A stretch of DNA of 64,000 bases, taken from the NCBI RefSeq assembly GCF_024807145.1, contig NZ_JANUCA010000005.1:62001-126000 (forward strand). The letters run 5' to 3'. Made by a program: the position numbers and the translations under genes. Below the pieces are notes generated by a model. The model was not told where the DNA came from and did no database searches. It saw only the letters and a program-made list of their open reading frames with translations. Positions within the stretch are counted from its first letter, which is position 1; each line of letters opens with the position of its first letter. The stretch comes from Microbacterium sp. AK031 (GTDB lineage Bacteria > Actinomycetota > Actinomycetes > Actinomycetales > Microbacteriaceae). This document shows, piece by piece, positions 56,044 to 64,000 of the stretch.

Positions 56044-56094
56044 CCCTTTGTGCCCGTGCAGCGCGTCCGGAAGTGAGGGGAGAACTACCCCCGG

Positions 56095-59000
56095 TCATCC
56101 CAGGCATGTCGGGCCGAGAAGCGACTTCAGATCACCGAACAGGTCGGCAGAGACCTTCACCGGCATCGGCACTTCGAACACCTTCGCCGTGCTGCCTCTG
56201 TGCACCCTCAACACCACCTCGGTCTCACCGTTGTGGCGACGCAGAACCTCGGCGAGGTCGTTCATCACCCGCTCTGTCGCGCGCTGCTCGGCGAGCACCA
56301 GAGCGAGGGGACCTGCCGCATCGAACGAGCCGACATCGGGCGAGAACGCCGACTGCGCATGCAGGTTGAGGCCGTCATCCCGGCGCGACACCCGACCGCG
56401 TACCGCGAGGATCGCATCCTGCTGCAGCGTGTGCTGGAACTCGGTGTAGGTCTTGCCCATGAACATCACGGTGACCTCGCCGTTGAAGTCCTCGACGGTG
56501 ATCATGCCGTATGGGTTTCCGCTGGCCTTTGCGACGCGGTGCTGCACGCTCGTCACGAGTCCAGCGACGGTGACCTGGTCGCCGTCCTGCAGGTCTTCCG
56601 AGGAGAGCAGGTTATGGATCGAGATCGAGGCGTGCTTCGCCAGCGGCACCTCGAGGCCGGCCAGAGGGTGGTCGGAGACGTACAGGCCGAGCATCTCTCG
56701 CTCGAACGCGAGCTTGTCCTTCTTGACCCATTCGGGACGAGCGGGAACCTTGGCGGGAACGGCTTCCTCGACGGCGTCGTACAGGCTGTCGAAATCGAAG
56801 CCGATGGCCCCCTGAGCCTCGTTGCGCTTCTGATCGACGGCTGCTTCCACAGCATCCTCGTGGATCTCCATCAGTGCGCGACGAGTGTCGCCCATCGAGT
56901 CGAATGCCCCGGCTTTGATCAGCGATTCCACGGTGCGCTTGTTCGAGACGTGCAGCGGCACCTTCTTGAGGAAGTCGTGGAAGGAATCGAAGTTCTCCTT
57001 CTCGCGCGCTTGGACGATGCCGTCGACGACGTTGCTGCCGACGTTGCGGACCGCGCCGAGGCCGAAGCGGATGTCGTCGCCGACTGCCGCGAAGAAGTTG
57101 ATCGACTCTCGCACGTCAGGGGGCAGCACCTGAATGCCCATGCGCCGGCATTCGTTGAGGTAGATCGCCATCTTGTCTTTGGAATCGCCGACGCTGGTGA
57201 GCAGTGCCGCCATGTACTCGGCGGGGTAGTGCGCTTTCAGGTAGGCGGTCCAGTACGAGACAACGCCGTACGCGGCGGAGTGCGCTTTGTTGAAGGCGTA
57301 GTCGGAGAACGGCAGCAGGATCTCCCAGATCGCGTTCACCGCGCCGTCCGAGTACCCGTTGGCGTGCATTCCCGCCTGGAAGCCCTCGAACTGCTTGTCC
57401 AGCTCCGACTTCTTCTTCTTTCCCATCGCGCGACGGAGGATGTCTGCTTGACCCAGGGAGAAGCCGGCGACCTTCTGCGCGATCGCCATCACCTGCTCCT
57501 GATAGATGATGAGGCCGTACGACTCGTCGAGGATCTCGGCGAGCGACTCGGTGAACTCCGGATGGATCGGGGTGATCGGCTGCAACCCGTTCTTGCGCAG
57601 CGCATAGTTCGTGTGCGAGTTCGCGCCCATGGGGCCGGGCCGGTACAGCGCGATGAGTGCCGAGATGTCACCGAAGCTGTCGGGCTTCATCAGGCGCATG
57701 AGCGAACGCATCGGCCCGCCGTCGAGCTGGAACACTCCGAGAGAGTCGCCCCGGCCGAGCAGATCGTAGGCGCCCTGGTCGTCGAGTTCGAGATGCTCGA
57801 GGTCGAGCTCCTCGCCCCGGTTGGTGCGGATGTTGTCGAGAGCATCCGAGATGATCGTGAGGTTGCGCAACCCCAGGAAGTCCATCTTGATCAAGCCGAG
57901 GCTCTCGCACGAGGGATAGTCGAACTGCGTGACGATCTGGCCGTCCTGCTCGCGGCGCATGATCGGGATGATGTCGAGCAACGGCTCGCTCGACATGATC
58001 ACGCCTGCCGCGTGCACGCCCCACTGACGCTTCAGACCTTCCAGCCCGACGGCACGGTCGAAGACCGTCTTCGCCTCTGGGTCGGTCTCGATCAGCGTGC
58101 GGAACTCGCTGGCTTCCTTGAATCGCGGATGCTTCGAGTCGAACATGCCGTCCAGCGGCATGTCCTTGCCCATCACGGGCGGCGGCATCGCCTTGGTCAG
58201 GCGCTCCCCCATGCTGAACGGGAAGCCGAGCACGCGCCCGGCGTCCTTCAGCGCCTGCTTGGACTTGATCGTGCCGTAGGTGACGATCTGCGCGACGCGT
58301 TCAGAGCCGTACTTCTCGGTGACGTAGTCGATCACCTCGCCGCGACGACGATCGTCGAAGTCGACGTCGAAGTCGGGCATCGAGACACGGTCAGGGTTGA
58401 GGAAGCGCTCGAAGATGAGGCCGTGCTCGATCGGATCGAGGTCGGTGATCTTCATCGCGTAGGCGACCATCGATCCGGCACCGGAACCACGACCCGGACC
58501 GACGCGGATACCGTTGTCCTTCGCCCAGTTGATGAAGTCGGCGACGACGAGGAAGTAGCCCGGGAAGCCCATCTGGAGGATGATGCCGGTCTCGTACTCG
58601 GCCCGTTTGCGCACCTTGTCCGGGATGCCCGACGGGTAGCGGTAATGCAGGCCGGCCTCGACCTCTTTGACGAGCCAGCTGTCTTCGGTCTCGCCTTCCG
58701 GCACGGGGAACCGGGGCATGTAGTTGGCCGCGGTGTTGAACTCGACCTGGCAGCGCTCGGCGATCAGCAGCGTGTTGTCGCACGCCTCCGGGTTGTCGCG
58801 GAAGAGCTGGCGCATCTCCTGCGCGGTCTTGATGTAGTAGCCGTCGCCGTCGAATTTGAAGCGATTCGGGTCGTCCATAGTCGACCCGGACTGCACGCAC
58901 AGCAGCGCCGCGTGGGCATCGGCCTCATGCTGATGCGTGTAGTGCGAGTCGTTCGTGCCGACCAGGGGGATGCCGAGATCCTTGGCCAGGCGCAGCAGAT

Positions 59001-59613
59001 CTGTCATGATCCGGCGCTCGATCGAGAGTCCGTGATCCATGATCTCGGCGAAGTAGTTCTCTTTGCCGAAGATGTCCTGGAACTCGGCTGCGGCTGCGCG
59101 CGCGGCGTCGTACTGCCCGAGTCGCAGGCGGGTCTGGATCTCACCGGACGGACAGCCGGTCGTGGCGATGAGGCCCTTGCCGTACGTCTGCAGCAGCTCG
59201 CGGTCCATACGCGGCTTGAAGTACTGGCCTTCGAGGCTGGACAGCGAACTCAACCGGAAGAGGTTGTGCATGCCCTCGGTGCTCTGGCTCCACATGGTCA
59301 TGTGGGTGTACGCACCGGAGCCGGAGACGTCGTCGCGCTTCTGATCCGGAGACCCCCACGCCACGCGCGATTTGTCGCTGCGGTGCGTTCCAGGGGTGAC
59401 GTAGGCCTCGAGGCCGATGATCGGTTTCACACCCGCATTGTTCGCCGCGTTGTAGAACTCGAAGGCCGCGAAGGTGTTGCCATGATCGGTGACGGCGATG
59501 GCCGGCATGCCGTAATCAGCGGCCGCCTGCGTCATCGAGTTGATCTTGGCAGCACCATCCAGCATCGAGTACTCGCTGTGCACGTGCAGGTGTACGAAGG
59601 AGTCGGATGCCAC
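56095..59613 (-). CDS. dnaE: DNA polymerase III alpha subunit
   Basis: A 1172-aa replicative polymerase. PHP domain at the N-terminus (VHLHVHSEYSMLDGAAK, VTDHGN), catalytic PDFDVDFDDRRR (about 413) and GRGSGAGSMVAYAM, HhH and OB regions (VTVAGLVTSVQHR, VMFMGKTY). It is the DnaE1-type replicase. The GTG at 59613 is chosen because TAGACT lies 7 nt upstream (leaderless); an ATG 12 codons earlier is possible. Confidence 0.96.
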   Translation of the reverse strand: MASDSFVHLHVHSEYSMLDGAAKINSMTQAAADYGMPAIAVTDHGNTFAAFEFYNAANNAGVKPIIGLEAYVTPGTHRSDKSRVAWGSPDQKRDDVSGSGAYTHMTMWSQSTEGMHNLFRLSSLSSLEGQYFKPRMDRELLQTYGKGLIATTGCPSGEIQTRLRLGQYDAARAAAAEFQDIFGKENYFAEIMDHGLSIERRIMTDLLRLAKDLGIPLVGTNDSHYTHQHEADAHAALLCVQSGSTMDDPNRFKFDGDGYYIKTAQEMRQLFRDNPEACDNTLLIAERCQVEFNTAANYMPRFPVPEGETEDSWLVKEVEAGLHYRYPSGIPDKVRKRAEYETGIILQMGFPGYFLVVADFINWAKDNGIRVGPGRGSGAGSMVAYAMKITDLDPIEHGLIFERFLNPDRVSMPDFDVDFDDRRRGEVIDYVTEKYGSERVAQIVTYGTIKSKQALKDAGRVLGFPFSMGERLTKAMPPPVMGKDMPLDGMFDSKHPRFKEASEFRTLIETDPEAKTVFDRAVGLEGLKRQWGVHAAGVIMSSEPLLDIIPIMRREQDGQIVTQFDYPSCESLGLIKMDFLGLRNLTIISDALDNIRTNRGEELDLEHLELDDQGAYDLLGRGDSLGVFQLDGGPMRSLMRLMKPDSFGDISALIALYRPGPMGANSHTNYALRKNGLQPITPIHPEFTESLAEILDESYGLIIYQEQVMAIAQKVAGFSLGQADILRRAMGKKKKSELDKQFEGFQAGMHANGYSDGAVNAIWEILLPFSDYAFNKAHSAAYGVVSYWTAYLKAHYPAEYMAALLTSVGDSKDKMAIYLNECRRMGIQVLPPDVRESINFFAAVGDDIRFGLGAVRNVGSNVVDGIVQAREKENFDSFHDFLKKVPLHVSNKRTVESLIKAGAFDSMGDTRRALMEIHEDAVEAAVDQKRNEAQGAIGFDFDSLYDAVEEAVPAKVPARPEWVKKDKLAFEREMLGLYVSDHPLAGLEVPLAKHASISIHNLLSSEDLQDGDQVTVAGLVTSVQHRVAKASGNPYGMITVEDFNGEVTVMFMGKTYTEFQHTLQQDAILAVRGRVSRRDDGLNLHAQSAFSPDVGSFDAAGPLALVLAEQRATERVMNDLAEVLRRHNGETEVVLRVHRGSTAKVFEVPMPVKVSADLFGDLKSLLGPTCLG

Positions 59614-59620
59614 GTCTTCG

Positions 59621-59626
59621 AGTCTA
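59621..59626 (-). promoter_or_regulatory. dnaE -10 box (leaderless start)
   Basis: TAGACT on the minus strand, 7 nt before the GTG. Confidence 0.55.
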
Positions 59627-59681
59627 CGTCGGGGCGCCGACGTCGGCATTTTGATATGAGCAGTGCCCGACGGATCGGCCG

Positions 59682-60095
59682 TCAGAGATCGAGCCGCATG
59701 AGCACGCGTGGGAAGCCGTCGAGCACCGACCCGGTCTCCGCGGCCTGGCTGAACCCAGCCCCCTCGAAGAGCGCCTTCGTGCCGACGTACATCATGGTCT
59801 GATTCACCTTCTCGCCATGGTTGTCGACGGGATAGCCCTCGACGGCGGGAGCGCCGGATGCCCGGGCCGCCCAGCCCACTGGTTCATCCCCGAGATAGGC
59901 GATCACTCCTGGCGCGGGGTCGTGAGCGCGCAGCTCCCGCACCCGCTCCGCGCGGTCCGGACCGCGCAGCGCGACGTTCTCTTTGCTTCCGATCCGATAG
60001 CTCAGACAGAAGCACACATTGGAGGTCGGCTTCTTCGGCCCCAGAAGCACGGCGACATCGTCGAACACCGTCGCCGGTCGTACGTCGATACTCAT
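59682..60095 (-). pseudogene. Internally deleted GNAT acetyltransferase
   Basis: A 137-aa open frame that matches both ends of a ~200-aa GNAT family: N-terminal DVRPATVFDDVAVLLGPKKPTSNVCFCLSYR and AYLGDEPVGWA, then after a jump EGYPVDNHG and ALFEGAGFSQ...RVLMRLDL. The central acetyl-CoA-binding strand (R/Q-x-x-G-x-G/A) is missing. The junction is near residue 77 (about 59866). The frame stays open, consistent with an in-frame deletion of roughly 60 codons. Probably inactive as acetyltransferase. Confidence 0.65.
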
Positions 60096-60132
60096 ATCCC
60101 CAATGTGCCGGTGGCCACGGACGATCCGCCGA

Positions 60133-61053
60133 TCACTCCCCGCGCAGGATCTCCAACGCATGCACGAAGTCAGCAGGATACGGGGACTCGAACTGCACCC
60201 ACTCCCCCGTCGCCGGGTGCGTGAATCCGAGCCGATGCGCGTGCAGCCACTGCCGGGTGAGTCCCAGCCGAGCCGCGATCGTCGGGTCGGCGCCGTAGAG
60301 CGGGTCTCCTACGCATGGATGCCGGTGAGCAGCCATGTGCACGCGGATCTGGTGCGTGCGCCCGGTCTCCAGATGGATCTCGAGAAGCGAGGCTCCTGGA
60401 AACGCCTCAAGCGTCTCGTAGTGCGTTATCGAATCCTTGCCCGAGGGCGTGACGGCGAACTTCCATGAGTGATTCGGATGCCGCCCGATCGGCGCGTCGA
60501 TCGTGCCGGTGAGCGGGTCAGGATGCCCCTGCACGACAGCGTGATAGACCTTCTCGACCGTTCGCGTCTTGAAGGCGTGCTTCAACGCCGTATACGCCGA
60601 TTCGGTCTTCGCGACCACCATGAGCCCGCTCGTGCCGACATCCAGCCGATGCACGATGCCGGCACGCTCGGCGGCACCGCTGGTGGCGACGCGGAAGCCC
60701 GCACCGGCGAGAGCCCCGAGCACAGTCGGGCCGTCCCATCCCTGCGACGGGTGAGCGGCGACACCGGACGGCTTGTCCACCACGACGATGTCGTCATCGT
60801 CATAGATGATCCCCAAGTCGGGTACGACGACCGGGATGATCCTGGGTTCTTCCTTGGGCTGCCACTCGACGCTCATCCAGCCGCCGGCGTGAAGCCGATC
60901 GGATTTGCCCAATGTCACGCCGTCCAGACTCACACCGCCGGCCTCAGCGACCTCTGCGGCGAATGTACGCGAGAAGCCGAGCATCTTCGCGAGGGCGGCA
61001 TCGACACGTGCGCCTTCGAGTCCGTCCGGCACGGGCAGCGACCGGGATTCCAT
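60133..61053 (-). CDS. rluD: RluA-family pseudouridine synthase
   Basis: A 306-aa enzyme modifying uridines, likely in 23S rRNA. N-terminal S4-like RNA-binding domain ([32 protein letters not shown]), catalytic Asp in [16 protein letters not shown], and [23 protein letters not shown]. RluD is the closest name; specificity is inferred. It starts 2 bp after lspA and is cotranscribed. Confidence 0.92.
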   Translation of the reverse strand: MESRSLPVPDGLEGARVDAALAKMLGFSRTFAAEVAEAGGVSLDGVTLGKSDRLHAGGWMSVEWQPKEEPRIIPVVVPDLGIIYDDDDIVVVDKPSGVAAHPSQGWDGPTVLGALAGAGFRVATSGAAERAGIVHRLDVGTSGLMVVAKTESAYTALKHAFKTRTVEKVYHAVVQGHPDPLTGTIDAPIGRHPNHSWKFAVTPSGKDSITHYETLEAFPGASLLEIHLETGRTHQIRVHMAAHRHPCVGDPLYGADPTIAARLGLTRQWLHAHRLGFTHPATGEWVQFESPYPADFVHALEILRGE

Positions 61054-61055
61054 CT

Positions 61056-61688
61056 TCAGCCGGCCTGTTCGGGTTCAGGTTTGATCGATGCTTCAGACTT
61101 CTCGATGTCGGAGCCATGCTCCGCACCAGCGACTGCGTCAGCATCCGCATCCGCATCCGCATCCGACGCGATGTCATCCTTCTCACGGGTGCCGTCGAAA
61201 CGCAGACCGAGCACGACGAGCAGGGCGACGGCGATCATGCCGCACACGATGAAGATGTCGGCGACGTTGAAGATCGCGGGCATCATCCACGGCATCGAGA
61301 TCATGTCCACGACATGTCCGACGGCGAAACCCGGCTCGCGCAGCAGGCGATCCGTGAGGTTTCCGAGCACACCGCCGAGCAGCAGCCCCAGCACGACGGC
61401 CCACAGGCGAGAGCGCAGGCCGAACGACTTCCAGATGATGATGCCGGCGACGACGGTGAGTGCGATCGTGAAGATCCACGTCACCTCGCTGCCGAGCGAG
61501 AATGCCGCACCGGAGTTGCGGATGTAGTACAGCTGAAGGAACTCACCGAGAACCGGCACCACCTCGTGCAGCGGCAGATTCTCGATGGTGAGGTGCTTCA
61601 CAAACTGATCGGCGGCCAGCACCAGGGCCGCGAGAACCGCGACGATGATGCCGGCCGCCGACCGACTGAGTGGACGACGTCCTGGCAA
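61056..61688 (-). CDS. lspA: Lipoprotein signal peptidase II with C-terminal extension
   Basis: A 210-aa aspartic protease that cleaves prolipoproteins. Four TM helices; catalytic Asp in GNLTDRLL and [11 protein letters not shown] start. The last ~45 residues are an acidic tail with an Asp-Ala repeat, encoded by four copies of the hexamer GCATCC (61142-61165, plus strand). Such tails vary among relatives and are probably dispensable. Confidence 0.94.
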   Translation of the reverse strand: MPGRRPLSRSAAGIIVAVLAALVLAADQFVKHLTIENLPLHEVVPVLGEFLQLYYIRNSGAAFSLGSEVTWIFTIALTVVAGIIIWKSFGLRSRLWAVVLGLLLGGVLGNLTDRLLREPGFAVGHVVDMISMPWMMPAIFNVADIFIVCGMIAVALLVVLGLRFDGTREKDDIASDADADADADAVAGAEHGSDIEKSEASIKPEPEQAG

Positions 61689-61697
61689 AGGGACGAC

Positions 61698-62315
61698 CTA
61701 CAGCCCGATGGCGGAGACCGGGGTGGAGTCCGTCGATGCCGACTTCTCGTCGAGATCGCGGAGCTGGCCCTCGATGTAGCCGCGGAGCTGAGTACGGTAG
61801 TCGCGCTCGAAGTTGCGGAGCTCGGTGATGCGCGCTTCCAGAGTGTTGCGCTCGCGCTCGAGGCGTGCGGACTCTTCGCGCTGCTTCGCCTGAGCCTCGG
61901 CACGGATGCGGTCGACCTCGGTCTGGGCCTCCGAGATGAGCTGGCTCTTCTTGGCCTCACCCTCGGCGACGTGCTCGTCGTGCAGGCGCTGCGCGAGCTC
62001 GATGATGCCGGCGGTCGCCGTGGTCGGGCCTCCGGCCGGGGCCTCGACGACGGGGGCGGGAGCCGCCGCGACGACCGGTGCGGGAACCTCGTCTACGACG
62101 GCGGGGGTCTCTTCGGCCGCAGCCGGAGCGGCCGGCGTCTCGCCGGACTCGTAGGCGGCGAGCTTCGTCTTCAGCTCGGCGTTCTCCTCGAGGGCCTTGC
62201 GCCACTCGACGACGATCTCGTCGAGGAAGTCATCGACCTCGTCCGGGTCGAAGCCGTCCTTGAAACGGACGTGCTGGAACTGCTTGGTGACGACGTCATC
62301 CGGGGTCAGTGCCAT
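61698..62315 (-). CDS. wag31: Wag31/DivIVA polar growth protein
   Basis: A 205-aa coiled-coil protein that marks curved/polar membrane and recruits cell-wall synthesis. N-terminal DivIVA domain (MALTPDDVVTKQFQHVRFKD, then DEVDDFLDEIV), Pro/Ala-rich linker (about 57-95), and a C-terminal coiled coil (about 100-190). The ATG at 62315 has GAGGAG 10 nt upstream. Follows yggT, as in other dcw clusters. Confidence 0.95.
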   Translation of the reverse strand: MALTPDDVVTKQFQHVRFKDGFDPDEVDDFLDEIVVEWRKALEENAELKTKLAAYESGETPAAPAAAEETPAVVDEVPAPVVAAAPAPVVEAPAGGPTTATAGIIELAQRLHDEHVAEGEAKKSQLISEAQTEVDRIRAEAQAKQREESARLERERNTLEARITELRNFERDYRTQLRGYIEGQLRDLDEKSASTDSTPVSAIGL

Positions 62316-62475
62316 TGTTCTCGGCTCCTCTTTCGATGAGTTCTGTTGCCAGTGACTGAAGTGTGGCTCGGTATTGATCCGGCGCGTACCCGGGGCGCGC
62401 ACCTCGGAGCAAGCATAGTCCCCGCTCGCAAGTGACGCGATGTGAGACGTGACCGACGGCGCCGGAAGGCCGCGC

Positions 62476-62775
62476 TCAGATGAACGCGCGCACTATCGAC
62501 ATCAGGATCAGCACGGCGAGCATGGTGAAGGTGAAACCGAAGTCCAGCGAGAGCGTTCCGATGCGCATTGGAGGGATGAAGCGCCGGAACAGCCGGATCG
62601 GAGGATCGGTCACCGTGTAGATGACTTCTGCGGCGACGAGGCCTGCGCCCTTGGGGCGCCATTCACGATTGAACAGCGGGATGTAGTCGAGTATCAACCG
62701 CGCGAAGAGCACGAAGATGTAGATCAGCAGGACCAGATGAATGATCGATGCGATCACCGAGACCAGTGCGGCCAC
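62476..62775 (-). CDS. yggT: YggT-family membrane protein
   Basis: A 99-aa membrane protein with two TM segments (about 5-30 and 77-98) and the conserved loop TDPPIRLFRRFIPPM. Function unknown; conserved between sepF and divIVA in actinobacteria. GTG start 3 bp after sepF. A gap of 160 bp to wag31 follows; apart from the wag31 ribosome-binding site I see nothing definite there. Confidence 0.93.
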   Translation of the reverse strand: MAALVSVIASIIHLVLLIYIFVLFARLILDYIPLFNREWRPKGAGLVAAEVIYTVTDPPIRLFRRFIPPMRIGTLSLDFGFTFTMLAVLILMSIVRAFI

Positions 62776-62778
62776 GGC

Positions 62779-63255
62779 TTATGACTGATCGAAGCCCGCA
62801 GACTCCGGATCTGCGCTCGCGATGCCGCCATGACCCGACACTGCGATGTTCTCCGGAGAGAGCAGGAACACCTTGCTGGTGACACGCTCGATGCGGCCGT
62901 ACAGGCCGAGGGAGAGACCGCTGGCGAAGTCGATCAAGCGACGCGCGTCGGCGTCGCTCATCTGCGACAGGTTGATGATCACAGGAACGCCTTCGCGGAA
63001 GCTCTCGGCGATCAGCTGCGCGTCGCGGTACTGCTTGGGGTGCACCGTGAGGATCTCGTTCACGGTGCCGGCCGAGGGCTGACGCACGGCAACGGGGCGA
63101 CGCAATGGCGTCACCGGTGCCGGGGCGGCCTCTTCGTGCTCGCGATCGCGATCGCGGTGGGCCCGAACAGGGGCCGGGGCCACCTGCTCCTCGTAGGCCT
63201 CTTCCTCGTCGGCGAGTCCCAGGTACACCATGGTCTTCTTGAGCGGGTTTCCCAT
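62779..63255 (-). CDS. sepF: Cell division protein SepF
   Basis: A 158-aa FtsZ-anchoring protein. N-terminal amphipathic helix [20 protein letters not shown] binds membrane; a charged linker follows; the SepF fold is [19 protein letters not shown] to [11 protein letters not shown]. The ATG at 63255 has GGAGGA 5 nt upstream. Confidence 0.96.
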   Translation of the reverse strand: MGNPLKKTMVYLGLADEEEAYEEQVAPAPVRAHRDRDREHEEAAPAPVTPLRRPVAVRQPSAGTVNEILTVHPKQYRDAQLIAESFREGVPVIINLSQMSDADARRLIDFASGLSLGLYGRIERVTSKVFLLSPENIAVSGHGGIASADPESAGFDQS

Positions 63256-63295
63256 CGTGTCCTCCGTGTTCGACGTGGGCTGATCTGATTCGAGG

Positions 63296-64000
63296 TTAAC
63301 CCCGGTCGGGCCGGGGTCCTGTGATTGCGGAGCCGATCCGCAGGTGTGTCGCACCTGCCGCGATCGCCTCGACGAAGTCGCCGGTCATGCCTGCGGAGAT
63401 CCACGTGGCACTCGCGTCGACCGAGCGGATGTGGTCTGCAACGCCATGCAGGCGCGCGAAGGCGGATGCCGGTGCCTCATCGAGGGGCGCGACTCCCATG
63501 ACGCCGCGCAATCGAAGGGACGGCAATGTGAGGATGTGCTCGGCGAGGCGCTGCGCATCGTCTGGTTCGACACCCCCGCGACCGGCATCGTCTGTGAGAT
63601 TGACCTGAACAAGCACATCCAGCACGTCCTGCTCGCCTTCACCGGCCGGTGAAGCAGCTCTGTGCAGGGCATCGGCGAGCTTGATGCGGTCGACCGAGTG
63701 CACGGCATCCGCGCCTCGACGGATGGATGCGGCCTTGTTGGTCTGCGCCTGACCGATGAAGTGCCAGCGCAGACCATCGAGCGCCCGAGCGTCGTTCAGC
63801 TCGGCCCTCTTGGCCTCGAGCTCCTGCTGACGGTTCTCGCCGACGTCGCGCACCCCCACGGCGTGCAGTTCGCGCACGAGGGATGCCGGATGGAACTTCG
63901 TCACCACGATGCGGGTGATCTCTGCGGCGTCCCGCCCCGCCATGCGTGCAGCGTCCGCGATCTGCGAGTCGATCGCGGACAGCCGCTCAGCAAGCTCGGA
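63296..64000 (-). CDS. yggS: YggS-family PLP-binding protein (partial, runs off window)
   Basis: PLP-homeostasis protein (PLPBP). The frame stays open to the window edge, so the start codon lies outside; the first visible residues are [23 protein letters not shown] lysine in [66 protein letters not shown]. It lies 40 bp before sepF in the usual ftsZ-yggS-sepF order. Confidence 0.95.
   Translation of the reverse strand, partial: SELAERLSAIDSQIADAARMAGRDAAEITRIVVTKFHPASLVRELHAVGVRDVGENRQQELEAKRAELNDARALDGLRWHFIGQAQTNKAASIRRGADAVHSVDRIKLADALHRAASPAGEGEQDVLDVLVQVNLTDDAGRGGVEPDDAQRLAEHILTLPSLRLRGVMGVAPLDEAPASAFARLHGVADHIRSVDASATWISAGMTGDFVEAIAAGATHLRIGSAITGPRPDRG

Noticed and set aside
56200..59802. 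A 1200-codon open frame on the plus strand opposite dnaE
   Set aside because: It is the antisense of dnaE. High GC at third codon positions leaves antisense frames open. It has no domain pattern, and dnaE motifs on the other strand are complete.
61142..61165. CRISPR-like short repeats
   Set aside because: Four contiguous hexamers inside lspA, with no spacers and no cas genes.

Overview
This window is chromosomal DNA of a high-GC actinobacterium. It most resembles the family Microbacteriaceae, probably Microbacterium. The evidence is the uvrA-uvrC-rapZ-whiA and gap-pgk-tpiA-secG-rbpA order, a diheme QcrC with an aa3-type oxidase, a Wag31/SepF/YggT division cluster, GTG/TTG starts, ATGA/GTGA gene overlaps, and many TAnnnT boxes 6-7 nt before a start codon (leaderless mRNAs). 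I see no insertion sequence, prophage, CRISPR array or rRNA. The genus is inferred, not shown.

Layout. 1-1076: 5' part of tig and two tRNA genes (Pro, Gly). 1095-2306: a membrane-anchored HEVGH (metalloprotease-like) protein. 2443-5330: a SipW secretion locus with three small secreted proteins and a SipW-type signal peptidase fused to a second extracellular module. 5400-16774: a long minus-strand core block (rbpA, secG, tpiA, pgk, gap, sodA, whiA, rapZ, uvrC, uvrA). 16844-20841: a translationally coupled MoxR/DUF58/DUF4129 operon. 20856-21599: an OhrR-like regulator divergent from an 80-aa Cys protein, sharing a perfect palindrome. 21635-27342: TfoX-N protein, uvrB, DUF4126 protein, GNAT, MFS transporter, coaE.

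27375-34005: a six-gene minus-strand operon in which every junction is a 4-nt start/stop overlap. It encodes a sulfonate-type ABC transporter, an acetyl-CoA synthetase, O-acetylhomoserine sulfhydrylase and a CoA-binding protein, and looks like a sulfur-to-methionine unit. 34102-34209 carries a tandem hairpin repeat. 34308-35762 is rpsA. 35971-37331 encodes a lipoprotein and a PKD-type secreted protein. 37378-40416: 5'-3' exonuclease, PHP protein and trpD.

40598-49306: the respiratory bc1-aa3 supercomplex in two convergent units (ctaE-qcrCAB plus; ctaC-ctaD-ctaF minus), separated by a GNAT and a rhodanese gene. 49403-55977: erpA, M20 peptidase, DUF3043 protein, pyrD, nrdR, hisD and a membrane protein with a long acidic linker. 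56095-59613 is dnaE. 59682-60095 is an internally deleted GNAT remnant. 60133-64000: rluA, lspA, wag31/divIVA, yggT, sepF and the 3' part of the PLP-binding yggS, i.e. the distal end of the division (dcw) cluster.

Most of the window is housekeeping sequence. The less ordinary parts are the SipW fusion locus, the OhrR-like/80-aa divergent pair, the fully overlapping sulfur operon, the hairpin repeats, the leaderless promoters and the deleted GNAT gene.
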